Origin: Halichondria panicea
Taxonomy: Eukaryota > Porifera > Demospongiae > Suberitida > Halichondriidae
Assembly: GCF_963675165.1 (NCBI RefSeq)
Contig: NC_087380.1
Coordinates: forward strand, 4,207,803 to 4,271,802
Length of the DNA: 64,000 bases
Direction of reading: 5' to 3'
A program made the translations under genes and the position numbers. Shown piece by piece: positions 12,401 to 26,000 of the stretch (its first letter is position 1; the number at the start of each line of letters is the position of its first letter). The notes under the pieces are model-generated. The model saw only the letters and a program-made list of their open reading frames with translations, searched no databases and had not been told where the DNA came from.

Positions 12401-13461
12401 AACTAAAATGTGAGGCATGAAATGTGGTGTCATGGCATGTGGTATTCCCATGCCATACCCCATGTGTAGATTGATAAAACATCACCACAGTAGTGTCATA
12501 ACAGCCTAGAGCAGACCACCTTTCACTCTTTACTATCAGAACTATCGAGGCATAGCTATGTGCATGTAAGAGACTAAATATAATTATGGAAGAATCCAGA
12601 TTAATTGAAATTATGATTATATATAGTTTGGAGATTTGAAACAGACATGTACCTTGTTGCTTGATACACACAAAATATGCTGCACTGTCCAATCCAAAGC
12701 CACAGCTACTACACACACTATCTCTTATCACCCTCTTCTCCCACCTATTTCCAATCAGCTACTACACAAAAGCTATCACATTTCACCACAACTACACCAG
12801 CATACAGTCTGTACCCACAAAGCTAATTAGTGTAGGCCACCATTGATTCTCACATTTAGTCTCTCTCAATCAATGTTTCAATACCTTTTCGCTCTCCAAA
12901 GGTACCACTCTGTCTGGCTATTAAGCTGAGTTAACACAAATTCATTTGCTACCCAGGAAGAGACCAGACTATGCGATACTCTTGAGGACAGCTATATACT
13001 GTAGCCTATATTAGAAACTTGCTTGTATTCTAAATCACTGTATATGCGTCTTCTTTTTTTACTAAGCAGAGAAAACGCTTCTTTCTACTGAAACAATAGT
13101 GCCATGTTGTGTGCTGTTGATCAACCAACTGTTATGAAAATGGTGTGCCTATTTTGACTAGTAAGTCAAGCTTATGCTAGCATTATTTATTGGGAAAGGC
13201 CTATGACCAAAATGTTGCCATAGGTGAAAATATTGGCAGGCAAATAAATTGACTACAATAGCAACAGCACTGACTGTTGTCTTGATCATAAGGTTGCTAT
13301 AATTATATAGCATAAGGTTGCTATATAGTCTAAAAGCAGCTAGTTTTGCGCATTTATGCAGACAATACAATAACTTGCCAGAGCAATCACTCACCAGGGT
13401 TCCCAGTGATTGACACCGTCGTTACAAGAAGAGGTATATAAAAAATGATTAACCAACTCAT
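6481..13461 (-). CDS. TGF-beta superfamily receptor type I (serine/threonine kinase), 499 aa
   Basis: Membrane receptor kinase that phosphorylates Smads after activation by a type II receptor. Nine exons, all in phase: 13461-13395, 10467-10291, 10047-9886, 9780-9668, 9453-9354, 8221-8045, 7965-7516, 6955-6825, 6603-6481. Exon 1 encodes a signal peptide (MSWLIIFYIPLLVTTVSI). The ectodomain has the CYC start and the CCVGGRECN box typical of these receptors. A membrane helix at about 139-164 is followed by eight arginines (165-172). Kinase: AVK lysine 227, HRDLK (Asp332), DFG 351-353 and GTKRHMAPEIL, the type I form. Length matches human type I receptors (about 503). Oddities: the glycine loop reads ACGAFGAV (first Gly lost) and the GS box is reduced to SSGSKYSTS. 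Intron 1 is 2.9 kb. Assignment to ALK5 rather than another type I group is not possible by eye. Confidence 0.9.
9104..9280. mobile_element. MITE of the CCGTATAGCGGGTAATTT family
   Basis: Begins TACCGTATAGCGGGTAATTT and ends with the inverted AAAATTACCCG. It lies in the receptor intron between the kinase N-lobe exon and the GS exon. The same ends recur at about 10.6, 16.3, 16.6, 23.0, 39.3 and 58.2 kb. Confidence 0.55.
11130..11600. repeat. Dispersed element starting CCTCGGTGCGCATGCGAAAG
   Basis: Its beginning is a GC-rich palindrome (CCTCGGTGCGC...GCGAGG) followed by a GTGT-rich stretch, TGCTCAAGGATCAA, TTCTAGTCATG and 'GATTTGCAAA'. The same order occurs at 5550-5960. A shorter related head (CCTCAAGGCGTAGCCGCACG) lies at 21849 and 56010. 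Located in intron 1 of the receptor gene. No coding sense. Confidence 0.5.
11640..11961 (+). repeat. Perfect tandem duplication, 2 x 161 bp
   Basis: Units 11640-11800 and 11801-11961 read the same at every position I compared, starting TTATGTAGCTTTGGCACCTC. A diverged copy in inverted orientation lies at about 43067-43244 (GAAAGTTGTGTTTCCTCGAG...AAGCGTGCTGGTTATAACT). This marks a dispersed repeat that has been duplicated recently here, inside receptor intron 1. Confidence 0.75.
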
Positions 13462-14002
13462 TGCAAAAACTGTTCACGTGCTTCTTTCCTTGGCCAACAG
13501 ATTTTCCAGCACAAACTGGAAGGGATATACAGTACCATTCACATAATGTTGCAGAATGCAGGATCTAAAATAGCTACATCTACTTGTAAGTAACAACGAG
13601 CATCCTTACCTTCATAAAGCCCAGAGCTTCTGAATGAACTGAAGTCAAAGATATGAACTGAAATGTGAAAAATAAGATTTGTGTGCACATGTCAGGACCA
13701 ATTTTACCTTACATGTGCAGCATCAGCCCCTCCCCCCTTATCCTGCGCAGCCGCACGATATTCCTCTTTTAGAACAGGTCAAAAAGGACCACATGAAGGG
13801 AAACACCCTTTTGTTCTCCAAGCTGCTGATTAGGCACTCCTTGATCCTCAATAATAGGTAGCTAGCTAGCTAGGCGCCAGCATACACTCCTGTACTGTGT
13901 ATACGTGTGGCTATAGCACTATACCAGAGCTACAGAATTATCTAGGCAGTGCATATCACACTATAAAGGAGGCTGGTGCTTGGACTGACAGTGGGTCTAT
14001 AA
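13462..14002. promoter_or_regulatory. Divergent intergenic region between the receptor and INPP4 genes
   Basis: 541 bp separate the start codons of two divergent genes, so both promoters and 5' UTRs must lie here or overlap. No clear TATA box was identified. A (GCTA)n run sits at 13858-13874. Confidence 0.4.
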
Positions 14003-17000
14003 ATGTCTAGCTTCTTGTCCAAGATGAAATTCAATGATAAAGAGCTAGCCAAGTGGTCAACCATGTTCACTCCCGACAAAGAAGGTCTGCTGGAGAAGAA
14101 GGGAGCTGGGAAAGGACAGGGTAGGCTAAAATTAACCCCTTTGCCCTGTACATCTTTGATCTTCAAATTTGATCAGTGTTTTGTTGATACTGATTCGAAC
14201 TCGCGTGATCGTGAAGAGTTTGTGAAGAGTTTCATTGGTCGTATTTAATATAGTATCCATAAATCAAATTGTTTAGCCAATGGTGCTGGTTCAATAAGGT
14301 TTGTTTTTTTGCCTCAGGCTATAAGCAGAGATGGTTTAGATTGAAGGGGAATCTTCTCTTTTACTTCAAAGTAGATGACTGTGGAGGATGGGAGGTGAGG
14401 GTGTGTGATGTGGTACTCTGACATCATTAAACAACAGAATACACACAATAATTTATTGACAACACTCTCAACAGTTGTCGCAACATTGTGAGTGATTGAT
14501 GACACAGTGTATTTAGGCATTGCCCCCTTGCTTTAGAGGCACTGTTCGGTTACACCCATCATTATTAATTTTCTGATGTGGGTGCTCGGGTGTTCACTAA
14601 AAGAGTCTGAGCCTTTTATCAGTGCAGGTGGCATCAACTCTTGAGTAAATGAACTTTGTTTGCTTAGTTCATTGCTAAGTACAAACTGTTGATGTAGTTG
14701 GGACATCTGGAGTGCTGTGTAAACAGGGTTTACATTTGCACACCCTTTATGTACTGCCACCTTTAAAAGGAATACCTGCCTAAGGTGGTTTAGGCTACAC
14801 CATTGCTGGAACATTGCCCCAGTGATTTTATCAGTCCAAGATTGTTAACAAGTAGAATTTGTTTCCATAATAAACCATTTAGAATCTGTTGACACTGTCA
14901 CTGTTCACTCACAATAGTATAATATGCTAGCTGTTGTTACACCTATTGTTTAGAGACAGGCACTCACTGCTACCATACATGTATGCCAAAGGAAGTTAGC
15001 CGTGTGTCATTCACCGTAAGGTTTTTGTCATCACGTGCGTTCCAGTCCAATTAAATATACCCAAAAGGCACCATTAGGCACCTCGAGGCTCTACTGTTCT
15101 GCAAGCTGTATAGAGACACTGCAAGTAGCCAGAAGCGGCCTAAAAGTATTCCCACCTTCCCTTACACTGCTAAAAAGATTCCAAGAGGGATGCTAGACAT
15201 ACTATGTAGTATTTAGATTTTTTGGCACTTTCTAATTTTTGTTTAAAAGGGTTATAATCTATATGAGCAGAGAAGGTCGGACCATTCATCAACATTCTCT
15301 AGCTTTTACCTGCACTGCTTTTACATTCTCACCTTTGACCCTAAAGGTATTCTGTAATCTCTACAATTATCACATGACTGAACGCGTCATGGTGATGCGT
15401 GTCCAACCTCCTCTGCATACATATAGTAAAAATGTAGATTCATGAACTTTTATCTATTGTACACTGTATAGAGCTTCTAGTGGGTAATGGTTCAAACTCA
15501 CAGTCTTTGCTTGCTGGATGGTCCCTATTCCGTTATAGTGGTATATTTGAATAGTGTTGCTATATGGTAGTCATGCAAGCTTATATAGGCTGGATGCATA
15601 GCAACTAGCCAGCCAATCAGTTTCTTCTGGCTGGTTGCTGCACAGTAAGTGGAGGGAGGGGCTGACTAATTGAACAGAGAGGGGGAGTGGCTCTGTACCG
15701 GTCGCTTGGAGGGAGGGGCTGGCTGCTCATATTTTGTCCAGGCTGCGCAAGGCTTTGAGTGTGGACAGGAGCCCTGGTGTGGACGAGCTCTCTTTTCCTA
15801 GTTGTCTTCTTGTTTGAATAGTGTTGCTATGTGGTAGTCATGCAAGCTTATATAGCATAGCAACCAGCCAGCCAATCAGATGGGACATATATTAATTAAT
15901 GCACAGTGCCTCGGGGTTTATGACAAGTAAACCCCTCTACACTGTACATTAACTAATACATATACAGTAGACCCTTGCTAATCCGGACCCCTTTAGTCCG
16001 AAACTTCGCAAATCCGGACAATCCCGAAAATAATTTTGCTTGTAGAGAAGTCATGTAATACTCTTAGCACCCCCCCAAAACAAAATGGCAAAATAAAAAA
16101 GAGGAGGGACTGTCAGTAGAATAGACTACTGCGCATGCGCACTCTATTGCTTTGCTGAATCAGCAATAATTTTATTAATAACGTGCTCAATACCTCGCTC
16201 AGTACAATAGCTACTGCAAAGAAAACAAAGAGAGTTCACAAAACTCACTCCATTGGAGAGAAGGTCTATTCTAGCTACCGTATAGCGTGTAATTTTCGTG
16301 GGGCAAAATATTCGTGGTTTTCGTGGTTGGAGGTCTGACCACGAATATTTTACCCACGAATGAAGCGACCTTGCCTACCTTTACCTGCAGTGCAAGCTCC
16401 AACCACGAAAATATTACCCACGAAATGTATTAATATTGCTGAACCACGAATATTTTGTCCCCCGAAAATTGCCCACTATAAGGTATATCAGCTTCCCTTC
16501 TGGCCACAATACATGTACATGTACACAAGTGTCTTCGTTGATGATTCAATGTCCATTAATCCGGAAATTTCATGTATTCGGATTAGCGAGTTCTACTGTA
16601 GCGGGTAATTTTCGTTTGTGCAAATGTTCGTATGAACTGCCCAATTAAATATTCGTATTTTAAATATTATTTTGTACAGCTTAAGATAGTTACGTTGAAC
16701 GTATTGCAGTAGAAGTAATTTTTTTATTTTCGTGTGATGCTCTACAATACGAAATATACAAAATGTTCCACCATTCGAAAATAACCCGCTATACGGTACT
16801 ATGAATATAGTATACCCATGCATCAGATGTACCATATAGCGAGTATATGTGGCGAATGAGGCAATTGAACTATAATAGAACCTCCATAAAACGGACACCA
16901 TTGGGGTACAGCCTTTTGACCGTTATAGAGAAGTGGTCTCTGTTGAGAGGTTTCAATTGTCATCCACATGTATGCTCTTATGAGTAAATTCCTTTACAAG

Positions 17001-20000
17001 CGAATCTTGGAACTTTGTTAACTGCTCTCTAGGTCATATATACAAGCTTTGAAAAGGCTGTATGGACGAGCAATAGCTACATGTACATGTAGGTTTATTC
17101 ACAATTGTGCAAAATAAATTAATGAATATTTAATCTTAGCATTACTGATTCAGGGTGTGGCTGTCTGTTCTGGGGGAATTGCTAAAGCTGATTGAGGACT
17201 AGACTATAGAAAGCTGTATGTGGCTGTCTTGAGAGGGAGGTTGCTTTACATTGTAGTTTCAATCTAGACCTGAGCTCTTGGCTACGTTTTATAGTGTGCT
17301 GTTGCTCTTCAGAGGTGGTCGTTAATGGAGGTTCCATCGTAATACTGGCAACTTTTAACAATCATGCCTGCATCGGTATTATTGATCACTATAATTATTA
17401 TTTTATGGCATTGTATCTTGAAGTATAATTGGCGATTTTATATTTAAACCTTACACCAAATTGTCAAAATTTTTCGTCCAAAAATAGACCCGCTATACAG
17501 TATGCGGAAAGTAATGTAACTTCTTGCCCGAAACGCGTTATCAGACAATATGACAATAAGAGGCAAGTACATGTAGCTTTGGGCAGATGTGGTCAGTTAC
17601 TAAGTCACGTTACTTTCCGCGTACATTTGATGTACAGTATGCTAAAATGTACTACGTTCGATATTCCCTCTTTCATTATGGGCTCTTGCTACAGGTAGAT
17701 TACATATATAGTGTGTCCACCCCACCCCCTATACAGAAGAACGACCCTGTGGGGGTGATTGTGCTGGAGAGAGTCCACGTAGACAGGGTGCACAATGAGA
17801 CGAGACCCTACTCGTTTGTCCTCCAGTTTGAGAACGATGACTCTCGCACTTACTTCCTCAGTGCTCATTCTGAGGTAGAGTTGGAGTCCTGGATCATCAC
17901 CATCAAAATGTCAAGGTGTGTAGAAGAGAGAAAATTTAAAGAGAGGTTATTTGCTGTATTACACATTACAGCTGGTAACATTATTATACGTACGTGTACC
18001 CATTATACCCATGTAATTTTGATTTATATTACCGTAGGCATTGGTGTCTGTGTACATGTCACTGTGCTGTATACAAAATGCAATATGAATTTCTAATCAT
18101 CAAGACTGTTACTAAGTCTTGGTTTTTGTAACATCAAAATTCTATAACTATTTGAAAAGCACATTCTTTGGGAAAACAAAAATAATCCTCTCTGAAAGTT
18201 TTGTTCAATTTTTGTCTTCGTGAATGCTTTTGAAGTCAAAACGTAGACTCTTTTGAGCAATGTACAAAGTGTTCCGGATCACCATAGCAACGGTCAGAGG
18301 TCCCACCCCTCCAGGAACAGGAGTTATGACAGCTGCTTTTTGAGCCACGGGTTCAAAGTCCACGTCACCTACAATCTTTATTTTGCCACTTTTGGTCTTG
18401 ATAGGAATAATGCCTGCACAAAATAATTATTTTGTGCTTTCAATAATAATTTTTGTGATAATAACTATAATTGTATCGTACATGTACAATGGGCTACAGC
18501 ATCAGTCTCTCTGGGCAAACCGCTCTATGTCACACATTTAATACTAAGTCTGACAACAATGATGATTATTATCAATACACGTCTCACCGACATCAATGAC
18601 CATAGCTCCTTCCTTGACCATATCCGCTGTGATAAGCTTGTGTATTCCTGCAATAATAGGCACAATCCATCACTATACACACCTTCAAGGCCGAGCTTAC
18701 CAGTGGCTGAAATAACAATGTCTGCTTGTCGACAGTTGGTTTTGAGCTGCTCTCGGGGTGTATGCTCATGGGTCTGGAGCACTGTGGCGTCCCCAGTGCC
18801 ATCACTGTGCAGCAGAGTGTTCAGGGTGAAGCCTACAGTGTGTATATACCATAGTATTTGGAATACATGTATGTGTTCTCTGTATATCTGGTTTCAATAT
18901 TAGTCTGGTATCAAGCAACAATTTAGCAGTGTAACCAATTTATGGTGTACCACAATCGAATACCTATGTTTTTGGTCCTGTTGGCAATGCAAACAGTTTT
19001 GCCAAATGTTGGGAAGTTGCAGCGTTTGATCATCTCCAGTATTCCAAGGGGCGTGGCGGGTATTAGGGCGGAACTTGGGTTCCCCGAGCAGTACAAGCCA
19101 ATGTTATGGATGTGGAATCCATCGACATCTTTAGCAGGTGACACTGCCTGCATGACTCTGTTAGTGTTTATGTGACTCGGTAGAGGCAGCTGTACTAAGA
19201 TACCATCCACCCCGTCGTCATTATTCAAGTCGTCTACGAGGGCCAAAAGTTCTTCCTCTGAGGTGGAGCCATCTTTGAGAATAGTGGTCGCATTCATCCC
19301 ACACTTATCTGCTGATTTGGCCTTGTTGGAGACGTACGTTTTAGAAGCAGGGTCATCACCTGTTAGCACAGCCACGAGGTGTGGGGCTCTGGGAACAAAA
19401 GAATAGCATTGGTGCTAGACTACATGTACATACATGTATACTGAGTCTTAAATTCATATTTAGAGAGCACCATTTTCATCTCGCCTTTATACATGTTCCA
19501 GATTACAGCGGGGGGGAGGGGAGGGGGGGCATTTTTCTCACCTTTCTCCCTGAGCCACCATCTTCTTGATTTCTTCGCCCACCTCACTGTTGATAACATT
19601 TGCCAGTTTCTTGCCATCAAACAACTTTGCTTTTATCCCAGGCTTCTCTACAAGGAACTCCTCATTTAGTTGGTGGGCATACCTTCTTGTGGGGAGCAGG
19701 GAAGGGGAGCCAACAAGGGTGACTGGGCGCTGAAGCTGTGCAGTGAACAGCAGGCATTGAACCATAGGCATAGCCTGATAAAGATTGTATAGCTATAGCT
19801 GGCTAGATCTAGTGACGGGCTGGTAATAAATTTCTCAAGTACCTGTGCACACAGAGGGCGCCATCTCACTGTTCTTCCAAGCATCTTTGACAACAGAGCT
19901 GCGAGGACGTCTTCAAAAAACGTACATGTATAAGTTTTAATTAACAAGCCACACCATCTCTCCACCCTGTGGGCCCAGCCCCACCCACAAAATTAATTAT

Positions 20001-23000
20001 ACCTCTAAATTGAGCCTCTGTGAACAGAGTTTGTATTCGAGGGCGAATTGGTGCAGTGCTGCTTACAGCTTTATACTAGTCTGTGGGCCAGACCTTTTCT
20101 CAGAGGGGGGAGGGGGAAGAAGAGAAAGAGGTCTGGAGACTCTTGCAGCACTTCCGTGTGCTCTTGGAATCCTAGCTCTCTTGATTTTGGCCCCGAGCTA
20201 TTAGGTCTGGCCCCCAGACTAGCTTTATACATGCACAGTACTCAATTGCAACTACCACTAGCTATACTAGTACTGAATTGCAGCTTATCTATTCTCCACA
20301 CATGCACACACAGCTACGAGACTTTAAAAGCAACTCTGTATCAGCTCCAGAACAAGATAATGGGTCTAACAGGACAGGACCCCCTCAAGGACAAAGGAGT
20401 CTCCATCATAGGCTCACAGGTCTTACCATCCAAGAAGCTCTATGAAAAAGATGGTAAGCTACCTTCTTTACTAACGGGAATCTTCAACGGCCCCAATATT
20501 CTGATATCTTAGTCTTGCTTACTTGTGTGTTTCATTATACCGAGTACTGTGTTTGTGAGTTGGTACTGTGTTCTATTCCAGCCAGAAGAACATTGTACGC
20601 CAGGAGTTCAAACAAAGGTAATCAAATTATGGATCGCACTTTTATGCATCTAATTTCACTGAATCATTCTCCTTCTTTGACAGAGCGTGCGCAGAAGCTG
20701 CAGAGTTTGACAAACGTAGCCACTGTCAAACACATGAGCCCTAAGTATGAGCTCAGCCTCAGTAAGTTGTCAAAGCATAAAGCATTTCAACTCTCTTATT
20801 CCCTGCTCGTTGTGACTTCATAATTATTACGGTCAACTCTCATTCTTAAAACATTGTGCTGTTACTAACACTACCCTCTTCAGGTTGTTGTAACCTTCCC
20901 ACCAGCGATGAGGGAAATCCCCCATCCACGATGGTGAGGGTGCAGTCCTACACCAACCAAGGTGACACTACTGCCCTAGCCACCCTCTCACACACCGATG
21001 TCATCGAGGTGAATAAGCTAGTTTGACACTATAATTTAATTGTACATAGGATTCTCTGTGTCTTTAAGCTAACGCTAGAGTGAGTACCTGATCAAAAGTA
21101 ATTTTATAGCCATTGTTGCATAAATGTACCTCCCTCCTCTCCTTGTGCCAATGACCTCACCACCACACCTCACACACTTCTCTCCTCACACATTATACGA
21201 CCCCTGCCACCAGAGCTCGGTGTCTCCTTGCTACTCTCATCTGGTGCTACTAGACCTGGGTCCCTCGTGTCCCCTCACTGGGGTCCTAGAGTTCGAGGTC
21301 TTCTCTGTCAACCACACCAATATGGAGATGGGTGACTGCACCTTAGATGGACAAGAGGAGTGCTTGTTGGAGGGCGTGGTGAGTGCAACTGTTTATCTTT
21401 TTGGCAGGGGCTCACGTTTCCCCGGTTGATTTTAAGCTGTAGGCTCATTTGATAATAGCAGGTTATTTACAGTGATAATTATATTTGCTCTCTTTTTATG
21501 GTTGACGTACCACCGTACAACCCTAAATGTAAAGTGGCTGGGGTAATTATACACTATTATGAATAGTGCAACTACGTATGTACCATAATTGACACTGTAG
21601 GTATTGAAGTCGCAATCAGTCAAGGGGAACTCAGTACACCTTCGGGTGGTGAGTACAGAGTGCCAGATTTCCTTAGGGTTAATTGTCATTTCTAGATTGG
21701 GTAATGGTCAAAATGTTGGGATGGATTTTTCAGATTAGACCAATTAATTTTGGCCGTTACACAATAAAATATACCGTATAACTGGAAAATTTGGTGGGTA
21801 TTACATGTATGGATGAGCCATTTGAACATAATTGGCGGTTTTTATGCCTCAAGGCGTAGCCGCACGAGGGATACAGTAAAGCTGACAGTGTGTTCGTCTG
21901 TATGTGTGTCGTTCCAGCTGTAACTGCTCAACGCGATTACAATGCGACAAAACTACATTCTTTTTGTGGATTTGCAAACTAAAGTTCTTTCTTGAGTTAT
22001 GGCTAGTTTGACTACAATGAAGGCTGTTGCAGTCTCGTCAGATCTTTTGTAGCGAACTTTCTCTTTCTCTTTAACTTATGAGTTAGCCTTGCTAGCTACA
22101 AGAGTCATAAGCAGCCGTTGTGAACTCTGACCTCATTGCAGATCCACCCCTTTTTTATTATTCATTGACGGGAAATGCATAACATTGTAGAAGATATGAT
22201 TCTATCCCTGAAGATCATTCATCAAGCCACTTCTGTTTTCTATAATGACTGTGTGTGTCAACAATGAAAATAACATACCATAACATTATGTACAAATTGC
22301 CTCTTCCATAAGTAACACTCTATCTAGAGCAAAAGCAAAACATGGCAAGAGGCATTAGCACAGTGTAGCTTACACCACTCGTTAATTTGGCGTCTCAGGC
22401 GTGGCTTCTGTTGCAATGACGTTGTGTCTACCGATTTGACGGTTTTTAATTTGGCAGTCTTTGGTAAATTGCGCCAAATCGCCAAATTTTCCAGTTATAC
22501 GGTATTGTACTTCTGTTGAATATCCCATCACTACACATTTTTTACTAATGTAATCTCAGATACCTGAAGTATAATCTTTCTGTAGGGTAATATCATTGGC
22601 ATAGCAACATGCAATATCAGCTCTCTCACTGAAAGCACCACCACCAAAGAGCTGAAGCTGCCCCTCAGGTTAGTCACCAGACAATCACGTATTCACATGC
22701 ATGAATGTATTTTGTATTCATATACAGCCAAGGTCAATTTGTGTGTGGTTTTTTGGTGGTAAATGTGACCCAAGTTTCTCAAGTGGAGGAGAGCTATCAA
22801 CTGCGAAGAAATGCACTCGTCAATGTGAGTTCAAATACACTATCATAAGAGTAGCTGTGTAATTGTTATTGACTGTGCTTTTATTTTTGTAGCGTACTGA
22901 CAAGGATTTACCCGGTGGAGTCTTGCCGTAAGTGAAGTGCACAAATAAAATATTAAGGGAGCATCTTAATACCATAATTATAGCGGGTTATTTTCGAGGT

Positions 23001-26000
23001 TTTTGAGGATTGACCCAAAATTGAGTGCCTCGAAAATTGGTTTACATCCGGTTGAAACCTCTCTACTGTAGGGGTGTGGTCATTTGAACCACTATCCTCG
23101 AAATGTTTAGTTTGGGCAATCCTCAAAAATAACCCGCTATACGGTAGTATTTCCACCAGAATAAATGTTCATTTCATCATCACAGTTCCACACACACCCT
23201 CACACACAGTAATATTCTGACGAATGTGACTCGCTGCCACTTCAGTTTCCCGAGCAGCAAAACTGAAGATGCTAAACTGAAAGTGTTTGAAGAGATGTAC
23301 GAGTGCGTCTTCAACATTCAGGTCCCAATAGAGCTTCTGTGAGTTGATACACATACCGTATTGTTTAACACCAGAACGGAATACTTCGGTTCATGCAATA
23401 CAGTTTTGTTTGTATTCCACTATGTCCCAGTCTATTGCAATTTATATTAGGCTTGCCACGTATACTACGTAATTCTGTGGGTTGTTTGTGTAGGAAGTGC
23501 TATAATCGTGAAGACATTGCTCTCCTAAAGGAGCTCAACTCAATTGGTGCCGTAAGTTGCAACATGCGCGTGCACTCATAATAAAAAATATTCACCTGTA
23601 TTTAGTAACATTACACTTTGTTCTATCACCTATCACTCTGTTTTACTTTCCTCTGTGTAAGGGGGAAAGTCCGATTTAACATACAATACCCCAGAGTCCA
23701 TACTCATTTCGGTCTATTCTTACTTATACATGTACATCTGTGCATTTGCCCCACCTACATGTAGCTTGGTGACAAGTGGCTAGGGGTGCTGCGTGAGTAC
23801 CAGGCCATGCTGCATGAGTCCATTCAGAGCTACTCCCAATACATCGGGGAAATGGAGAACCTCGGAGGTGGGTGTGGTCTGTAGGTACTCAAACCGTTTT
23901 GATCGCTAGCTGAGGATCACCTTGTAATTGTCATTGCTTATCAGGTACTCCCATTGTGTTACGTACTATCAGCTGTTAGAAATATTCTTGGTTTTGAGTG
24001 AGTTCGAGCCATGCTTATGAGTTCTATGGTGTCTCACTTTAGTCTCCAGTGTATGTGTTACATACTTTGCTACCACTGCAGAAACGTGTGGATTCAAACG
24101 AAGCACTGTGAAGAGAGACGAAACACTTCAGTTTATTCCCTGTAACCTTCACCTCCAGCGAATGAGGGTCCAGTCTTCCCACGAAGATACTCTAGTCACA
24201 GGTACATGTACATAGTACATTGTATGGGAACACCAACCTTGGCACAGTTTAGCCCATATAATAGATCTACGGTAGCATGGCAGTTTACGTACTACTTTAC
24301 ATCTGAGCATTCAATTTTGTGATACATATTTTTTGTACATGTAGGTGAGAGGACATACAATTTCTGTACGTTTGGCTGCCCTGCTGATCATGGTCGAAGC
24401 TTCAAGAATGGAGGTCTAAGAAAGCTGCTCTCCGAGTGTCGATCAAGGTAAACTACATACATGTGTGGAGTACCCTAAACAGGCTGGTGTATAGTACATG
24501 TACATGTATCATTGTGTATTGTATAACTTAATTTTGTATTATTGGTTACGTTATCATACGAAAATTAAAGCATTGCAAAACTAAAGGTGTAATTGACCAT
24601 TAATTAATTGTCTGTGTTTACGTGCTTGCTTGCTGCCTCCCTTTCCTCCATAGTCCCAGTTTTATCTGCAAGTCGACCGAGGGTAAAGCCTCCTCTATCA
24701 AACAGACTATAGCCAAACTGGCAGAGATACGAACAGCTATCTGCAAGTACAACAGTGCGCTCTACTCTGCCACAGCCGATGCCAAACCCACCGCCATGAA
24801 CGAGGCAGTCACTGCTATCTCTAAACAAGTAAGCACAAGCAAAACAATCCTCTATTTGGTTACACTCTGTTACATGTACAGTATTACAATTATGGTTTGA
24901 AAATGTTGTTTAAAGTTGATAATTAAGGCTCGTAATTGTATAATCACATCATCAAGAGTGTCTTTATCCAATCGTTCACAGATTCAAAATCTCTTCTGGA
25001 TGATGGAGACAAAGATTGTCAAGGAAGCTGTAGAAGGTCTGATCGTTGCCCGGCCAGGCAATGCCCTCTCAACTGCCCCACCCACCTCTAAGGATGCCAA
25101 GAGGATGAGTATGAAGAGACAATCTATTGCAGTGGTGGGAAAGTGTACCTGCGGCAAGTGTTTGAAATGCGTCCCATCTCCCTCCGGTGAGCTCTAGCCT
25201 CGTTCCCAGGCCAATTTTTCACGAACAGATGGTGAAAAATACGGCCTGGTATTGATTGTATCTGGGCGTGGTTAGGAACCAGAATTCCCCTTGATCCTCT
25301 TAGCTTTGTGATAGACTACAAGCTAGGTAGGACCATAGCTATGGTAGGACGGTGTCCAATGCTGCCCTTACCGACAGGAGTGTTATTCTTCAAAATATGC
25401 ATTCTGGCTCCTAACCACACCCAGATACATCAATACCAAGGCCTGCATGTAGTTTGCAATCTAGCATTATTTAGAGACAACTCGGTCTGGGAACGAGACT
25501 AGGTATTGTATAGCCTTATCCCTGGGCTGATTAGGAAGTAACACAGTATCGATTTTTCTGGCGCTATTATTTCCCCATGCATGCATGCTGTCTGTGGGGT
25601 AATGTACATGTTTGGTTTTTTTGGCAAAAAAATGTAATTGTCAATAACTGTATTGTTTGTTATTGATGTGTCCTTTTCCTGCAGACTGGTTGTGGAACGG
25701 AAGCAGAGTTGTGCAGATCAGCTCCAAATGGATGATGGTAAGTACCTCCAATCTGACAACTCTCGGACAATACTAGAGCAGGAAGCTTTCATTTCAGTAG
25801 TGCAACAGCTTGTTATGTATACGTGTAGGGTAACTGGTCGATGCATCGGTAGTATAGCTCCTTTTATTTTGTAAAGGACCCTTGTGTACATGTAACTATA
25901 TAATTATATGAATTTTGACCACCTGCAGTCTGACTCGATCAGCAGTATCCAGAATGACCTGGTCAAAATTGTGGGGCTGGTGGAGTCAGCTACTCTTCTC

